Below, one piece after another: positions 55,556-64,000 of a DNA stretch of 64,000 bases. Numbering within the stretch: the stretch's first letter is position 1; each line of letters begins with the position of its first letter. Source of the stretch: an uncultured SAR86 cluster bacterium (GTDB taxonomy: Bacteria > Pseudomonadota > Gammaproteobacteria > Magnimaribacterales > D2472); NCBI GenBank assembly GCA_902591665.1, contig CACJBO010000004.1:25208-89207 (forward strand), in the 5' to 3' direction. A program made the translations under genes and the position numbers. The notes under the pieces were generated by a model that saw only the letters and a program-made list of their open reading frames with translations, did not search any database and had not been told where the DNA came from.

Positions 55556-56905
55556 ATGAAAAATTTAAGGTTAAAATTTACAGTTCTTTTGACTTTATTT
55601 GTTATGTCGGTACCTAGCTTGCATGCTAATGACTTTGGTATTTCAGATACAAAAATGAATGAAATTACAAATAGAGTAAGTTCAATGAATTATGATGGCT
55701 TGGTTGCTACAAGATCAGGTTTAATTGCAGAGCAAAGAAATTTAGAAGCAATGCAGGATAATACTCAAAGCCCATCTCAAAATAAGGCTATTAGCAGCAG
55801 ACTCAAGGAAATAACTGCTGAGCTTTCTGCAATTCAAAAAGCATTAATAGCACTAGTTGGTGCTGCAGCGGTGTCTGCACTTACAGATGACGGGTATGAT
55901 GATACTATCCCACCTGTTATTACAATTAATGGAGAAAATCCTGCAACAGTTGAATTGGGGACTACATACACTGATGCTGGTGCTACTGCTATGGACGCAT
56001 TCCATGGTGCAACAAATGTTACAGCTTCAGGTAATGTAGATACTACAGCAGTCGGGTCCTATACTGTTACGTATACTGCAACTGACCTTGATGGTAACAC
56101 TGCAACTGCTACAAGAACTGTAAACGTAGTGGATACAACAGCGCCAGTGGTTACTGTGACAGGTGATAATCCTGCAACTGCAGAACTTGGTGTTGCATAC
56201 ACTGATGCTGGTGCTACAGCAACTGACGCTTCAGGATCTGTAACTGTTACATCCTCAGGAACTGTAGATACGGATACATTAGGAACATACACAATCAATT
56301 ATTCTTCAACCGACGCATCAGGAAATACTGGAACAGCTTCAAGAACTGTTAATGTAGTTGACACAACAGTACCGGTATTTACTTCATCATCAACATTTAT
56401 AGTTGATGAAGGAACAACTGAAATCGGAACAGTTACAGCTACTGATATACAGGCTGTAACCTTCTCAGTTACTGGTAATGATAATATAACTATCACTGCT
56501 GCTGGAGTACTTTCCTTTATTACTGCAGCTGATTATGAAAGCCAAGTAGAGAATGCATATGAGCTTCCATATGATGGAAGTACATATGATGTTACTGCAA
56601 CCGTAACAGCTACTGATGCAAGCGGTAATGCTGCAACTCAGGTAGTTACTGTTAGCATTAATGATGTCGGAGGACTTGATGACGATCCTGAAACAGGTAT
56701 GGGTACAGCTACTGCAAGTACTGGCTTTAATACTGGCGTAGCAACAGGCTTAAGTACTGGTTCAAGTACAGGAACAAGCACTGGAGTTTCAACTGGTTCA
56801 AGTACAGGAACAAGCACTGGAGTCTCAACTGGATCAAGTACAGGAACAGGTACTGGGACTGGTACAGGAACAGGTACGGGTACGGGTACAGGAACAGGTA
56901 CATAA
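55556..56905 (+). CDS. secreted Ig-like repeat protein with a Thr-Gly tail
   Basis: A 449-residue protein. Signal sequence at 1-24 (LLTLFVMSVPSLHA), a helical segment at 30-105, two DUF5011-like Ig domains at about 117-192 and 193-268 (each with NPAT-x-ELG-x-x-YTDAGATA and the ending RTVNVVDTT), a cadherin-like domain at 270-372, and a low-complexity tail at 384-449 made of STG/TGT units ending in nine Gly-Thr pairs. It is probably exported and may bind the cell surface or the exopolysaccharide made with the two genes in front of it. Function unknown. Confidence 0.75.
   Translation: MKNLRLKFTVLLTLFVMSVPSLHANDFGISDTKMNEITNRVSSMNYDGLVATRSGLIAEQRNLEAMQDNTQSPSQNKAISSRLKEITAELSAIQKALIALVGAAAVSALTDDGYDDTIPPVITINGENPATVELGTTYTDAGATAMDAFHGATNVTASGNVDTTAVGSYTVTYTATDLDGNTATATRTVNVVDTTAPVVTVTGDNPATAELGVAYTDAGATATDASGSVTVTSSGTVDTDTLGTYTINYSSTDASGNTGTASRTVNVVDTTVPVFTSSSTFIVDEGTTEIGTVTATDIQAVTFSVTGNDNITITAAGVLSFITAADYESQVENAYELPYDGSTYDVTATVTATDASGNAATQVVTVSINDVGGLDDDPETGMGTATASTGFNTGVATGLSTGSSTGTSTGVSTGSSTGTSTGVSTGSSTGTGTGTGTGTGTGTGTGTGT
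56759..56854 (+). repeat. 36-base tandem repeat
   Basis: Two nearly identical 36-base units (56759-56794 and 56795-56830, one base different) and a partial third. Each unit encodes GSSTGTSTGVST. The unit is a multiple of three, so gain or loss keeps frame. Confidence 0.9.
56849..56902 (+). repeat. hexanucleotide tract, nine units
   Basis: Nine hexamers of the form GGNACN or GGGACT encode nine Gly-Thr pairs just before the stop. Such tracts can slip during replication; changes would be in frame and alter tail length only. Confidence 0.9.
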
Positions 56906-56917
56906 TCTAGAATAATA

Positions 56918-57190
56918 ATGAGCCTTGGAAAAAAAGGTATTGCTAAAAATATATCTTCCAAGGCTCAAATTCCATACGGCACTAGCCACTCTTTGTTAGA
57001 ATCCTTTATATCAATAATTAAAATTAACAGAAACAAAGATATAAAAATTCCAAATTTTGGAGTATTTTACATCCATACCACTCCACCTAGAGTTGGTCGC
57101 AATCCCAAAACTGGCAAAGAATTTAATATTCCATCTTTAAAAAAACTATCATTCAGGACATCTAAAGAAATTAAAAAGATATTTAATTAG
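56918..57190 (+). CDS. ihfA: integration host factor alpha subunit
   Basis: A 90-residue DNA-bending protein of the HU/IHF family. The DNA-binding arm reads PPRVGRNPKTGKEFNIP, the IHF form, and the N-terminal helices (GIAKNISSKAQIPYG) fit. In E. coli ihfA follows pheT directly; here three export-type genes lie between. It starts 12 bases after the repeat protein with no Shine-Dalgarno. Assignment to alpha rather than beta rests on the pheST synteny. Confidence 0.88.
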   Translation: MSLGKKGIAKNISSKAQIPYGTSHSLLESFISIIKINRNKDIKIPNFGVFYIHTTPPRVGRNPKTGKEFNIPSLKKLSFRTSKEIKKIFN

Positions 57191-57193
57191 GGT

Positions 57194-57270
57194 TGGTCGG
57201 GATGGCCGGATTTGAACCGACGACCACTACACCCCCAGTGTAGTGCGCTACCAGACTGCGCTACATCCCG
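57194..57270 (-). tRNA. tRNA-Pro (GGG)
   Basis: On the minus strand, 77 bases with encoded CCA. The acceptor pairs CGGGATG with CATCCCG, the discriminator is A, the anticodon stem CTACA/TGTAG encloses CTGGGGG giving anticodon GGG. It lies just after ihfA, as seen in several gammaproteobacteria, but in the opposite direction. A TATAAT on the minus strand (57286-57281) is ten bases upstream. Confidence 0.95.
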
Positions 57271-57280
57271 AATATCAGAT

Positions 57281-57286
57281 ATTATA
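57281..57286 (-). promoter_or_regulatory. -10 box of tRNA-Pro
   Basis: TATAAT on the minus strand, ten bases before the tRNA 5' end, the same distance as for tRNA-Cys. No strong -35. Confidence 0.35.
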
Positions 57287-57295
57287 TTATTAATT

Positions 57296-57301
57296 TATAA
57301 T
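57296..57301 (+). promoter_or_regulatory. -10 box of the carboxylesterase gene
   Basis: TATAAT nine bases before the ATG at 57311 with no Shine-Dalgarno. It faces away from the tRNA-Pro -10 box only ten bases off, in a 40-base divergent region. Confidence 0.4.
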
Positions 57302-57310
57302 GCAATTATT

Positions 57311-59101
57311 ATGAAAATAAATTATTCTCAAATTATTACACTACTTGTTATTTCTTTTAATATTTCTGCTAGTGACTATGAAGTTATATCTTCATCTGGG
57401 ATTACTAATGGCTATATTAATAATAATGTTGTTCATTGGGATGATATTCCTTATGCAGAACCACCAATTGGTGATTTAAGATGGAAAGCTCCAAGAAAAC
57501 TGAATGTAATCTCAAGAAAAAAAATATTAAAACCTCAAGAGAATAATTTTTGTGTTCAAGAGCCATCTGGTCTTGGAGGATCAGATGGCAACAGTTTTTT
57601 TTCTGGAACAGAAGATTGCTTATATCTAGATATTAAAAGACCAAAGAAAGAAACACAAAATCTATTGCCTGTTATGTTATGGATTCATGGTGGAGGCAAT
57701 ACAAGCGGATTAAAAGATTTATACGATTTTTCAACTTTTGTAAAAAATCATGAAGTTTTGGTTGTAACTATTAATTACAGATTAGGGCCTTTTGGTTGGT
57801 TCACTCATCCGGCTATTCAAGGTTTACAGTCAGGAATAGATAAAACATCTAATTTTGGAACTTTGGACATAATTGCAGCACTTGAGTGGGTTCAATCAAA
57901 CATAGAATTATTTGGTGGAGATCCTAGCAACGTAACAATTTTTGGTGAGTCTGCTGGAGGGCATAATGTTTTGTCTTTGCTTGTTGCCGATCAAGCTAGA
58001 GGAATATTTCATAAAGCTATTTCCCAATCAGGTTACACAACAACACATTCAAAAGATGAGGCATATAAACAGATTAATAGTTCATCCACATCAAAACATA
58101 CAAGTTGGAATATTGTAGATCAAATCATCAAAGATAACTCCTTAGAACTTAAGCAGAACAAAAATAGTATTGAAATTAGAAAAATGCTTAAAAATTTATC
58201 TTCAAGAGATTTTTTTAAATACTACTCAAGAAGATACTCATACGAAAACTTACCTTTACTTACCGCTGATGGTATTGTTATTCCGGAAATTGGCTTGAGT
58301 GAAGCTCTTTCAAAAAAAGAATATGTAAATAAAGTCCCAATAATAGCTGGTTCTAATAGAGATGAAGTAAAGTTATGGCTTGCTTCAGCCAAATATTTTG
58401 TTAACTTAGATTATTCATTACTTGGATCAGTTTTTAAAGTTCCAAAAGTTATCTTAAATGACAAAGATGCTTTTAATATTTTCAACTCTTATAGGAGTAG
58501 AGCTTGGAAAATAAGAGGAGTTGATGGTCCGTTAAGAAGTTTATATGAGTCAGGCAATAATGATTTATATGCATACAGATTTGATTGGGACGATCACAGA
58601 AGATTTATTATCGCAGATTTTAAAGAACTTATTGGAGCTGCTCATGCTACCGAAATACCTTTATTGACAGGAAATAATAAATTAGTAGGGGATTACGGTT
58701 TTTTAATTTATCCCAGGGGGCCTTCTAAAAGATTTACATCTAAAAATATGATGTTGTTTTGGTCTAATTTTGCAAAAAATGGTGAGCCTGGATTGTCAAC
58801 TAATGGTATTAGATGGAATAAATATAATGGTTTAACAAGTTTACCCTCCAACTATTTAATTTTAGATAAAAGACGGGATCTTAAAATGACATTTGATAAT
58901 TTTTCTTTCTCATCTCTTATTCAAGATTTATATGAAGAAAATGATTTAACCAATCTAGAGAAATGTGTAGTTTTGCTTCAAATGCTTACATATGTTGGAG
59001 ATGATTTATATGATGATTATGCTGATGAATATCCTGGTAATTGCAATAGAAATGAATCAGAACAATTTTTGAAAGATAATGCAGATTTTATAGATTATTA
59101 G
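57311..59101 (+). CDS. type B carboxylesterase, secreted
   Basis: A 596-residue alpha/beta hydrolase. The start at 57311 gives a clear signal sequence (IITLLVISFNISASD); the longer frame from 57212 would run through tRNA-Pro. The oxyanion-hole motif is LWIHGGGNTSG and the nucleophile is Ser214 in FGESAGGHN, with EDCLYLDI and a late His region (IGAAHATEIPLL). Family members hydrolyse carboxylic esters; substrate unknown. Monocistronic, convergent with the TerB-like gene. Confidence 0.9.
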   Translation: MKINYSQIITLLVISFNISASDYEVISSSGITNGYINNNVVHWDDIPYAEPPIGDLRWKAPRKLNVISRKKILKPQENNFCVQEPSGLGGSDGNSFFSGTEDCLYLDIKRPKKETQNLLPVMLWIHGGGNTSGLKDLYDFSTFVKNHEVLVVTINYRLGPFGWFTHPAIQGLQSGIDKTSNFGTLDIIAALEWVQSNIELFGGDPSNVTIFGESAGGHNVLSLLVADQARGIFHKAISQSGYTTTHSKDEAYKQINSSSTSKHTSWNIVDQIIKDNSLELKQNKNSIEIRKMLKNLSSRDFFKYYSRRYSYENLPLLTADGIVIPEIGLSEALSKKEYVNKVPIIAGSNRDEVKLWLASAKYFVNLDYSLLGSVFKVPKVILNDKDAFNIFNSYRSRAWKIRGVDGPLRSLYESGNNDLYAYRFDWDDHRRFIIADFKELIGAAHATEIPLLTGNNKLVGDYGFLIYPRGPSKRFTSKNMMLFWSNFAKNGEPGLSTNGIRWNKYNGLTSLPSNYLILDKRRDLKMTFDNFSFSSLIQDLYEENDLTNLEKCVVLLQMLTYVGDDLYDDYADEYPGNCNRNESEQFLKDNADFIDY

Positions 59102-59104
59102 CCT

Positions 59105-59548
59105 TTAAGATAGTTGATTTTTAGAGGTATTTTTTATCTTTAATACCTCTATGTCTTTTATTTTTATAAGGTCTGCAATTCTCCTTATCAGCCTTTCTTC
59201 GCTAACATCTAAATTTTTATCTGCATAGGCCACATCATATAAAAAATGAATTAAGCTGAGCTTGTCATCCTTAGAATAATCTCGATTAATATCATTAATA
59301 AACTCATGAAATGAGACACTATTTTTACTGTATTCTTCTACAATACTTAGAATTTTTTCGCTTGATTTGTTAACCTTTTTACTAATCTTTTTTATTTCAT
59401 CTAAAATCAATAAAAGCTCTGACTCAGAAATATCACCATCAGATCTAGCAATCTCGTATGCTAAGATTGATGCTGTTAATTCAATATCGAAGTTGTTAAT
59501 CTTTTTTTTAACTATTTGTTGTTTTTTTCTTTTAAAAAAATTAAACAT
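59105..59548 (-). CDS. TerB-like protein
   Basis: A 147-residue helical acidic protein of the TerB/DjlA N-terminal fold: ASILAYEIARSDGDISESE and FLYDVAYADKNLDVSEERLI are the two pseudo-symmetric halves, each with a conserved acidic D-G/D-x-x-S-E element that can bind metal. The N-terminus is strongly basic (FKRKKQQIVKKK). Its start overlaps the stop of the WecA-like gene by one base, so the two are one operon. Function is not known. Confidence 0.8.
   Translation of the reverse strand: MFNFFKRKKQQIVKKKINNFDIELTASILAYEIARSDGDISESELLLILDEIKKISKKVNKSSEKILSIVEEYSKNSVSFHEFINDINRDYSKDDKLSLIHFLYDVAYADKNLDVSEERLIRRIADLIKIKDIEVLKIKNTSKNQLS
59123..59150 (+). terminator. hairpin between convergent genes
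   Basis: A perfect nine-base inverted repeat AGAGGTATT/AATACCTCT with a ten-base loop, followed on the plus strand by a T-rich run. It lies 22 bases after the esterase stop, inside the 3' end of the convergent TerB-like gene, and may end esterase transcription. Confidence 0.4.
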
Positions 59549-60609
59549 TAGGAATTTACTGTTCTTGATTGATCGTTTTTATAAGCATATGCATATAGAT
59601 AATATATTGCTGAAAACAAAATGAAAACATATGTTGAAACCCATGGCGCATAATTATTATCTAAAAAGATTCCAAAAATCCCTGCTAATAATGATATAAA
59701 TAATATAATCCCTAATGTGCCTTCAGGTGAGTAACGAAGCATAAGTTTATGATGAATGTGATCTCTACCTGGAGATGCGATGCCAATACCTTTAATTACT
59801 CTAGAAAAAATCAGGCCAATACAGTCTAAAAGAGGTATCGATACGAACCAAAGCATAGTTATGGGCTCTACTTGATATAGCATATTTTGAGATGCATAAA
59901 TCGCACTCCAGGCAACCCAAAAACCTATCAGATTTGAGCCACTATCACCTAAGAAAACGCCTCTCTTTTTTCCAAAGAACCTGAGATTAAATATTAAAAA
60001 TCCTAACATAGATCCAATTAAAATTATTAACACAGAGTCATACATTAGCCCAGAATAAAAACCAATAAATAACAAAGCAGCCATGGCTGAGCCTGCACAT
60101 AATCCATTGATGCCATCAATCATATTAAATGCATTCATTATTCCTACAACACAAAAAATAGTTAATGGTATGCTCAAAATTCCTAATTGAATTTCACCAA
60201 AACCAAACAAATTACCAAGAGTATAAAGATATACATCTGTTGAAAAAATCACATATAAGCTCAATACAACTTGAATCATAAGCCTATAAAAAGGGCGCAA
60301 CGTTTTAAAATCATCAACTAAAAATAAGAGTAAAAGAGGTATGGAAGCTACATAAAGCTTCTGACTAAATTCAGGCATATAACCTTTTAGGTTATTCATA
60401 TCCAAATATATTTCTGTAGAAATGATTACAGCTAAAAGTATGCCAATGCCCCCGGTAAGAGGCGTTGCTCTTTTATGAAATTTTCTACTCCTATCTGGAA
60501 TATCTACAAGTAATTTCTTTTCTTTGGCAAAGTTACGCAAGACAGAATTAATAGCCAAAGAAGCCATTATGCTTATAATTAAATAATCTATGATGATATT
60601 TAATTCCAT
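59548..60609 (-). CDS. wecA: undecaprenyl-phosphate N-acetylhexosamine-1-phosphate transferase (WecA-like)
   Basis: A 353-residue membrane protein with about eleven helices. It has the family acidic motifs: LVDDFKT (Asp99, Asp100), MNAFNMIDGING (Asp165), FLGDSGS (221-225), and the histidine loop GRDHIHHKL (283-289) typical of WecA. It starts lipid-linked repeat-unit synthesis with GlcNAc-1-P or a related sugar. A TAAAAT lies eight bases before its ATG on the minus strand. Confidence 0.88.
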   Translation of the reverse strand: MELNIIIDYLIISIMASLAINSVLRNFAKEKKLLVDIPDRSRKFHKRATPLTGGIGILLAVIISTEIYLDMNNLKGYMPEFSQKLYVASIPLLLLFLVDDFKTLRPFYRLMIQVVLSLYVIFSTDVYLYTLGNLFGFGEIQLGILSIPLTIFCVVGIMNAFNMIDGINGLCAGSAMAALLFIGFYSGLMYDSVLIILIGSMLGFLIFNLRFFGKKRGVFLGDSGSNLIGFWVAWSAIYASQNMLYQVEPITMLWFVSIPLLDCIGLIFSRVIKGIGIASPGRDHIHHKLMLRYSPEGTLGIILFISLLAGIFGIFLDNNYAPWVSTYVFILFSAIYYLYAYAYKNDQSRTVNS

Positions 60610-60701
60610 GGTTATAAATTTTACATTGTTTATAAATAATTATGTGAAGTGTACCCTAAATAAATGCTTTTTAATAATACATTTACATAACAAAAAATCT
60701 T

Positions 60702-61451
60702 ATGGATATAGACTTTAATAAAGAATTAATAATCGCTAAAAAAGCTGCGTTAGAGGCTGGAAATTTTCTTAAAAAAAATAAAAACAATCTAAACAGAACA
60801 ATATCCTCAACAGATAGAGATATTAAACTTCAGGCTGATATAGAGGCAGAGAAAATCATAAAAGATATCATTAATAATGATTCTAGTTTTGGAATATTGG
60901 CAGAAGAAAGTGGGATGTCATCTGAAAAATCCTATGAAAATTTATGGATAGTTGATCCACTCGACGGAACAGCAAATTATTCAAGAAATATACCTTTATG
61001 TTGTGTTTCAATAGCTATTTTATCTGATGCCAAACCAGTCTTGGGGGTTATTTATGATTTTAATAATGATGACCTATATGAGGGGTCAATAAATAAAAGC
61101 GCTTGTTTAAATGGAAAAGAAATTTCGGTCTCTAAAACTAAAACAAGCCAAGAGGGTGTTTTAGTAACTGGACTACCTAATGATACTGATTATTCTGATG
61201 AAGCTATGATGGACATGATTAAAAATTTTCAAAATTGGCGAAAAGTAAGAATGATTGGTTCAGCTGCTTTAGCTTCAGCATACATAGCATCTGGTAAAGC
61301 TGACTTATACATGGAAAATAAATCTTATTTGTGGGACATTGCAGCTGGCGCAGCTATAGTAAATGCTGCTGGTGGCGAGGCATTAATTTTAAATCAAAAT
61401 GAAAAGTTTCAAGTTGATGTTCGTTTTTCAAATTCTTTAGTAAAGTCTTAA
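60702..61451 (+). CDS. inositol monophosphatase family protein
   Basis: A 249-residue metal-dependent phosphatase. Metal-binding motifs: GILAEESG, WIVDPLDGTANY and WDIAAGAAIVNAAGG. The family includes SuhB, CysQ and HisN-type phosphatases; which one cannot be decided by eye, though the overall length and IVDPLDGT fit SuhB/IMPase. The 92-base gap to the divergent WecA-like gene holds both promoters. It is eight bases upstream of phr. Confidence 0.85.
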   Translation: MDIDFNKELIIAKKAALEAGNFLKKNKNNLNRTISSTDRDIKLQADIEAEKIIKDIINNDSSFGILAEESGMSSEKSYENLWIVDPLDGTANYSRNIPLCCVSIAILSDAKPVLGVIYDFNNDDLYEGSINKSACLNGKEISVSKTKTSQEGVLVTGLPNDTDYSDEAMMDMIKNFQNWRKVRMIGSAALASAYIASGKADLYMENKSYLWDIAAGAAIVNAAGGEALILNQNEKFQVDVRFSNSLVKS

Positions 61452-61458
61452 TTAGGTT

Positions 61459-62874
61459 ATGGAAGCATTAGTCTGGTTCAGAGGTGATTTACGGCTTGAA
61501 GACAATCCTGCTCTTAGAAATGCATTTGCAAATTCAAAAAAAGTACATGCCATATTTATTTTTTCAAATAATCAACTCAAAAAACATAACGAAGCTAACG
61601 TTAAGATAGATTTCATAATAAAGAATTTATTTCTGCTTGAAAAAAAACTCACAGAGCTAAATGTTCCCTTAACAATAATCGAAAGTGATGGATTTGATGA
61701 TAATGCCTTTTTGATTGGGAAATTTTTAGAAAAGAAAAATATCGACAATGTTTTTTGGAATGATCAATTTGGTGAAGACGAGGCAAATAGAGATAGGCTG
61801 GTTCAAAATTACTTAGATAGTAAAAATATAATTGTTAATACATACAATGATCAGGTTATATATGAGCCTGGCTTCTTAAAAACAGGGCAAGGTCTTCCGT
61901 ACTCAGTTTTCACACCCTTTAAAAGAAAATGGATAGAGAATTTTGAAATTGGTTTTTTGGATATTGAATATCAATATAAACCAAAAGAAAGTCTTAATTA
62001 TTCCTCAAATATTAGAGAATTTGATTTTGATTTTGAAGTCACACATCAAGTTAATATGGATTTATGGCCAGCTGGAGAGGATGAAGCAGAAACAAGATTG
62101 AATAAATTCCTCAATGAGAAAGTTATAAATTATTCAAAAAATAGAAATGATCCAGTTTTAGATGGTACAAGCAGAATCTCGCCATATTTAGCCACAGGAA
62201 TTATTTCATCAAAAAAGTGTATTTTGGAAGCATTAAAAATTAATAATTTTGAATTTAGTTCAGGGCATATTGGTGTAACCAAATGGATAGACGAAATTGT
62301 TTGGAGAGAATTCTACAAAAATATTATGTTTGCTTTTCCAAAAGTAAGCAAGGGTCAACCTTTTCAGGATTATTCAAAGGCTATTAAGTGGAGATATGAT
62401 AAAAATGAATTTATTGCATGGAAAGATGGTAAAACTGGATTTCCAATTGTAGATGCTGCTATGAGGCAACTCTTAAATGAAGGCTGGATGCATAATCGAT
62501 TAAGAATGGTTGTAGCAATGTTTTTTACAAAGAATATGCTTCATGATTGGAGATTAGGAGAGGCTTATTTTATGCAGAATTTGATTGATGGGGATTTTGC
62601 ATCCAATAATGGGGGCTGGCAGTGGAGTAGCTCTACTGGTACAGACGCAGCTCCATATTTTAGGATATTTAATCCAATAACACAGTCAACAAACTTTGAT
62701 AAAGAAGGATTATTCATAAAAAAATATGTTCCCGAATTAAAAGATTTAGATAAATCAGTTATTCATAATCCTCCGAAAGAACATAGGAAATATTGCAATT
62801 ACTCAGAACCAATCTTAGACCTAAAAGAATCTAGATTAAGGGCAATCGAAGCTTTTAAAATTGCTAAATCTTAA
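61459..62874 (+). CDS. phr: deoxyribodipyrimidine photolyase
   Basis: A 471-residue class I photolyase that uses light to repair cyclobutane pyrimidine dimers. N-terminal antenna domain: LVWFRGDLRLEDNPAL. C-terminal FAD domain: TSRISPYLATGIIS, WIDEIVWREFY, and NNGGWQWSSSTGTDAAPYFR. It is typical of surface-ocean bacteria. It follows the phosphatase-family gene by seven bases. Confidence 0.95.
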   Translation: MEALVWFRGDLRLEDNPALRNAFANSKKVHAIFIFSNNQLKKHNEANVKIDFIIKNLFLLEKKLTELNVPLTIIESDGFDDNAFLIGKFLEKKNIDNVFWNDQFGEDEANRDRLVQNYLDSKNIIVNTYNDQVIYEPGFLKTGQGLPYSVFTPFKRKWIENFEIGFLDIEYQYKPKESLNYSSNIREFDFDFEVTHQVNMDLWPAGEDEAETRLNKFLNEKVINYSKNRNDPVLDGTSRISPYLATGIISSKKCILEALKINNFEFSSGHIGVTKWIDEIVWREFYKNIMFAFPKVSKGQPFQDYSKAIKWRYDKNEFIAWKDGKTGFPIVDAAMRQLLNEGWMHNRLRMVVAMFFTKNMLHDWRLGEAYFMQNLIDGDFASNNGGWQWSSSTGTDAAPYFRIFNPITQSTNFDKEGLFIKKYVPELKDLDKSVIHNPPKEHRKYCNYSEPILDLKESRLRAIEAFKIAKS

Positions 62875-62958
62875 AAATTAAATCCCATAGTTTAGTGAGC
62901 GAACTTTATGTATACTTTGTGCATTAATTTATATATTTAATATTGGGGGTATATAGAT

Positions 62959-64000
62959 ATGCACAAAACTGATTTAGAAATTGCCAATGATGCCTCAAAA
63001 AAACATATTAAAGATGTCGCCTCATCTTTGAATATTCCGGAAGAAGCTTTAATTGTTTATGGTAATGATAAGGCAAAAATTAATTATGATTTTTTAGATT
63101 CCTGTAAGGATAAAAAAGATGGCAAATTAATTTTAGTGACTGCAATCTCTCCTACACCTGCAGGTGAAGGTAAGACAACTACAAGTGTTGGTCTTGTTGA
63201 TGGACTTTGTCATATAGGAAAAAAAGCTATGATCTGCTTGAGAGAACCTAGCCTTGGGCCTTGTTTTGGTATGAAGGGTGGAGCTGCAGGTGGTGGCTAT
63301 GCTCAGGTAGTGCCAATGACAGATATAAATTTGCATTTCACAGGGGATTTTCATGCAATTGGAGCTGCCCACAATCTTTTATCAGCGATTGTGGACAATC
63401 ATATACATTGGGAAAATAGTCTAAACATAGATCCAAGAAGAATAACTTGGAGACGCGTTGTTGATATGAATGATAGATCATTAAGGGATATCACATGTGG
63501 GCTGGGTGGAACTGGAAATGGCATACCTAGACAAAGTGGTTTTGATATTACTGTGGCTTCAGAAATAATGGCTGTTTTTTGTTTAGCAAGTGATCTTGAG
63601 GATTTACAAGAAAGAGTAGGAAATATTGTAGTTGGCTATACAAGAAAACAAGAGCCTATAAAAGTTTCGCAATTAAATGCTCAAGGAGCTATAACAGCTT
63701 TATTAAGAGATGCATTTCAACCAAACTTAGTTCAAACGCTTGAGAATAATCCAGCATTTATGCACGGAGGACCATTTGCAAATATTGCCCATGGTTGTAA
63801 TTCAGTTATGGCAACTAAAAGTGCACTAAAAATGGCTGATTATGTTGTTACAGAGGCAGGTTTTGGTGCAGATCTAGGAGCTGAAAAATTTTTTGATATT
63901 AAATGTAGAAAAGCAGGCTTATCTCCAGATGCAGTTGTTCTTGTGGCTACCACTAAAGCTCTAAAAATGCATGGCGGAGTTAAAAAAGATGATTTAAAAG
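62959..64000 (+). CDS. fhs: formate-tetrahydrofolate ligase, 3'-truncated by window edge
   Basis: The first 347 residues of an enzyme that makes 10-formyl-tetrahydrofolate from formate, THF and ATP. Motifs: [21 protein letters not shown] (ATP loop), [37 protein letters not shown] and [15 protein letters not shown]. Start ATG 62959 has GGGGGT about eight bases before it. It runs off the window end in frame with no stop. A TATACT at 62911-62916 is a possible -10. Confidence 0.95.
   Translation, partial: MHKTDLEIANDASKKHIKDVASSLNIPEEALIVYGNDKAKINYDFLDSCKDKKDGKLILVTAISPTPAGEGKTTTSVGLVDGLCHIGKKAMICLREPSLGPCFGMKGGAAGGGYAQVVPMTDINLHFTGDFHAIGAAHNLLSAIVDNHIHWENSLNIDPRRITWRRVVDMNDRSLRDITCGLGGTGNGIPRQSGFDITVASEIMAVFCLASDLEDLQERVGNIVVGYTRKQEPIKVSQLNAQGAITALLRDAFQPNLVQTLENNPAFMHGGPFANIAHGCNSVMATKSALKMADYVVTEAGFGADLGAEKFFDIKCRKAGLSPDAVVLVATTKALKMHGGVKKDDLK

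Noticed and set aside
56638..56961. Minus-strand frame coding a Pro-Val repeat
   Set aside because: It is the complement of the Gly-Thr repeat tail; tandem repeats leave all frames open. The plus-strand gene has a signal sequence and Ig domains.
57212..57310. Longer start for the carboxylesterase
   Set aside because: It would translate through tRNA-Pro and hide the signal sequence; the ATG at 57311 has a -10 box just upstream.
63133..63372. Minus-strand frame within fhs
   Set aside because: It is a shadow of the conserved ATP-loop region of formate-tetrahydrofolate ligase.

Overview
The window is a dense, AT-rich stretch of a bacterial chromosome. Most genes lie on the plus strand, with overlapping or near-touching stops and starts. 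Three gene orders known from gammaproteobacteria anchor it: uvrC-pgsA followed by tRNA-Cys and tRNA-Leu (E. coli has uvrC-pgsA-glyW-cysT-leuZ), infC-rpmI-rplT-pheS-pheT, and ihfA. With the low GC, short proteins and compact spacing this suggests a streamlined, probably marine gammaproteobacterium, perhaps SAR86-like. That placement is inference, not a sequence match. No stretch over 300 bases lacks a gene.

Layout. 1-2.4 kb: end of a modification locus (GNAT fragment, FkbH-like protein, acyl carrier protein). 2.4-8.3 kb: core genes pyrF, pgi, uvrC, pgsA, then a nucleotide-sugar dehydrogenase and tRNA-Cys/tRNA-Leu. 8.4-46.2 kb: a large surface-polysaccharide locus. It contains a Wzz-like chain-length regulator, Wzx flippase, Wzy polymerase, two GT4 and two putative GT-B glycosyltransferases and a phosphosugar transferase. 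It also contains routes to GDP-perosamine (gmd plus a perosamine synthase), PseB/PseC-type and CMP-activated sugars, an amidotransferase set (WbuX-HisH-HisF plus a divergent second WbuX), UDP-ManNAcA (wecB, wecC), an acyl-ACP cassette, AsnB, and a bi-domain oxidoreductase with a heparinase-like protein. 46.2-47.6 kb: a nucleotidyltransferase-cupin fusion and pdxH. 47.7-51.5 kb: infC, rpmI, rplT, pheS, pheT. 51.5-56.9 kb: a Wza-like export protein, a YjbH-like outer-membrane protein and a secreted Ig-like protein with a Thr-Gly repeat tail, sitting between pheT and ihfA. 56.9-64 kb: ihfA, tRNA-Pro (minus), a carboxylesterase, a TerB-like protein and WecA-like transferase (both minus), an inositol-monophosphatase-family protein, photolyase and the start of formate-tetrahydrofolate ligase.

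How it works together. The locus appears to make one or more Wzx/Wzy-type glycans rich in amino and acidic sugars carrying acyl, acetyl and acetamidino-type groups. Initiation could use the WecA-like enzyme at 60 kb or the WcaJ-like enzyme at 45.6 kb. The outer-membrane genes at 51.5-55.3 kb look like the export end of an exopolysaccharide system.

Most striking is the phenylalanyl-tRNA synthetase. PheS (241 aa) lacks the N-terminal coiled-coil arm and PheT (633 aa) lacks the OB-fold tRNA-binding domain, while catalytic, editing and anticodon-binding parts remain. Other points of note are a degenerate PP-loop in the second WbuX, a HisF-like protein lacking both catalytic aspartates, a non-NTG start for infC, and several genes with a -10 box placed so that the mRNA would be leaderless.
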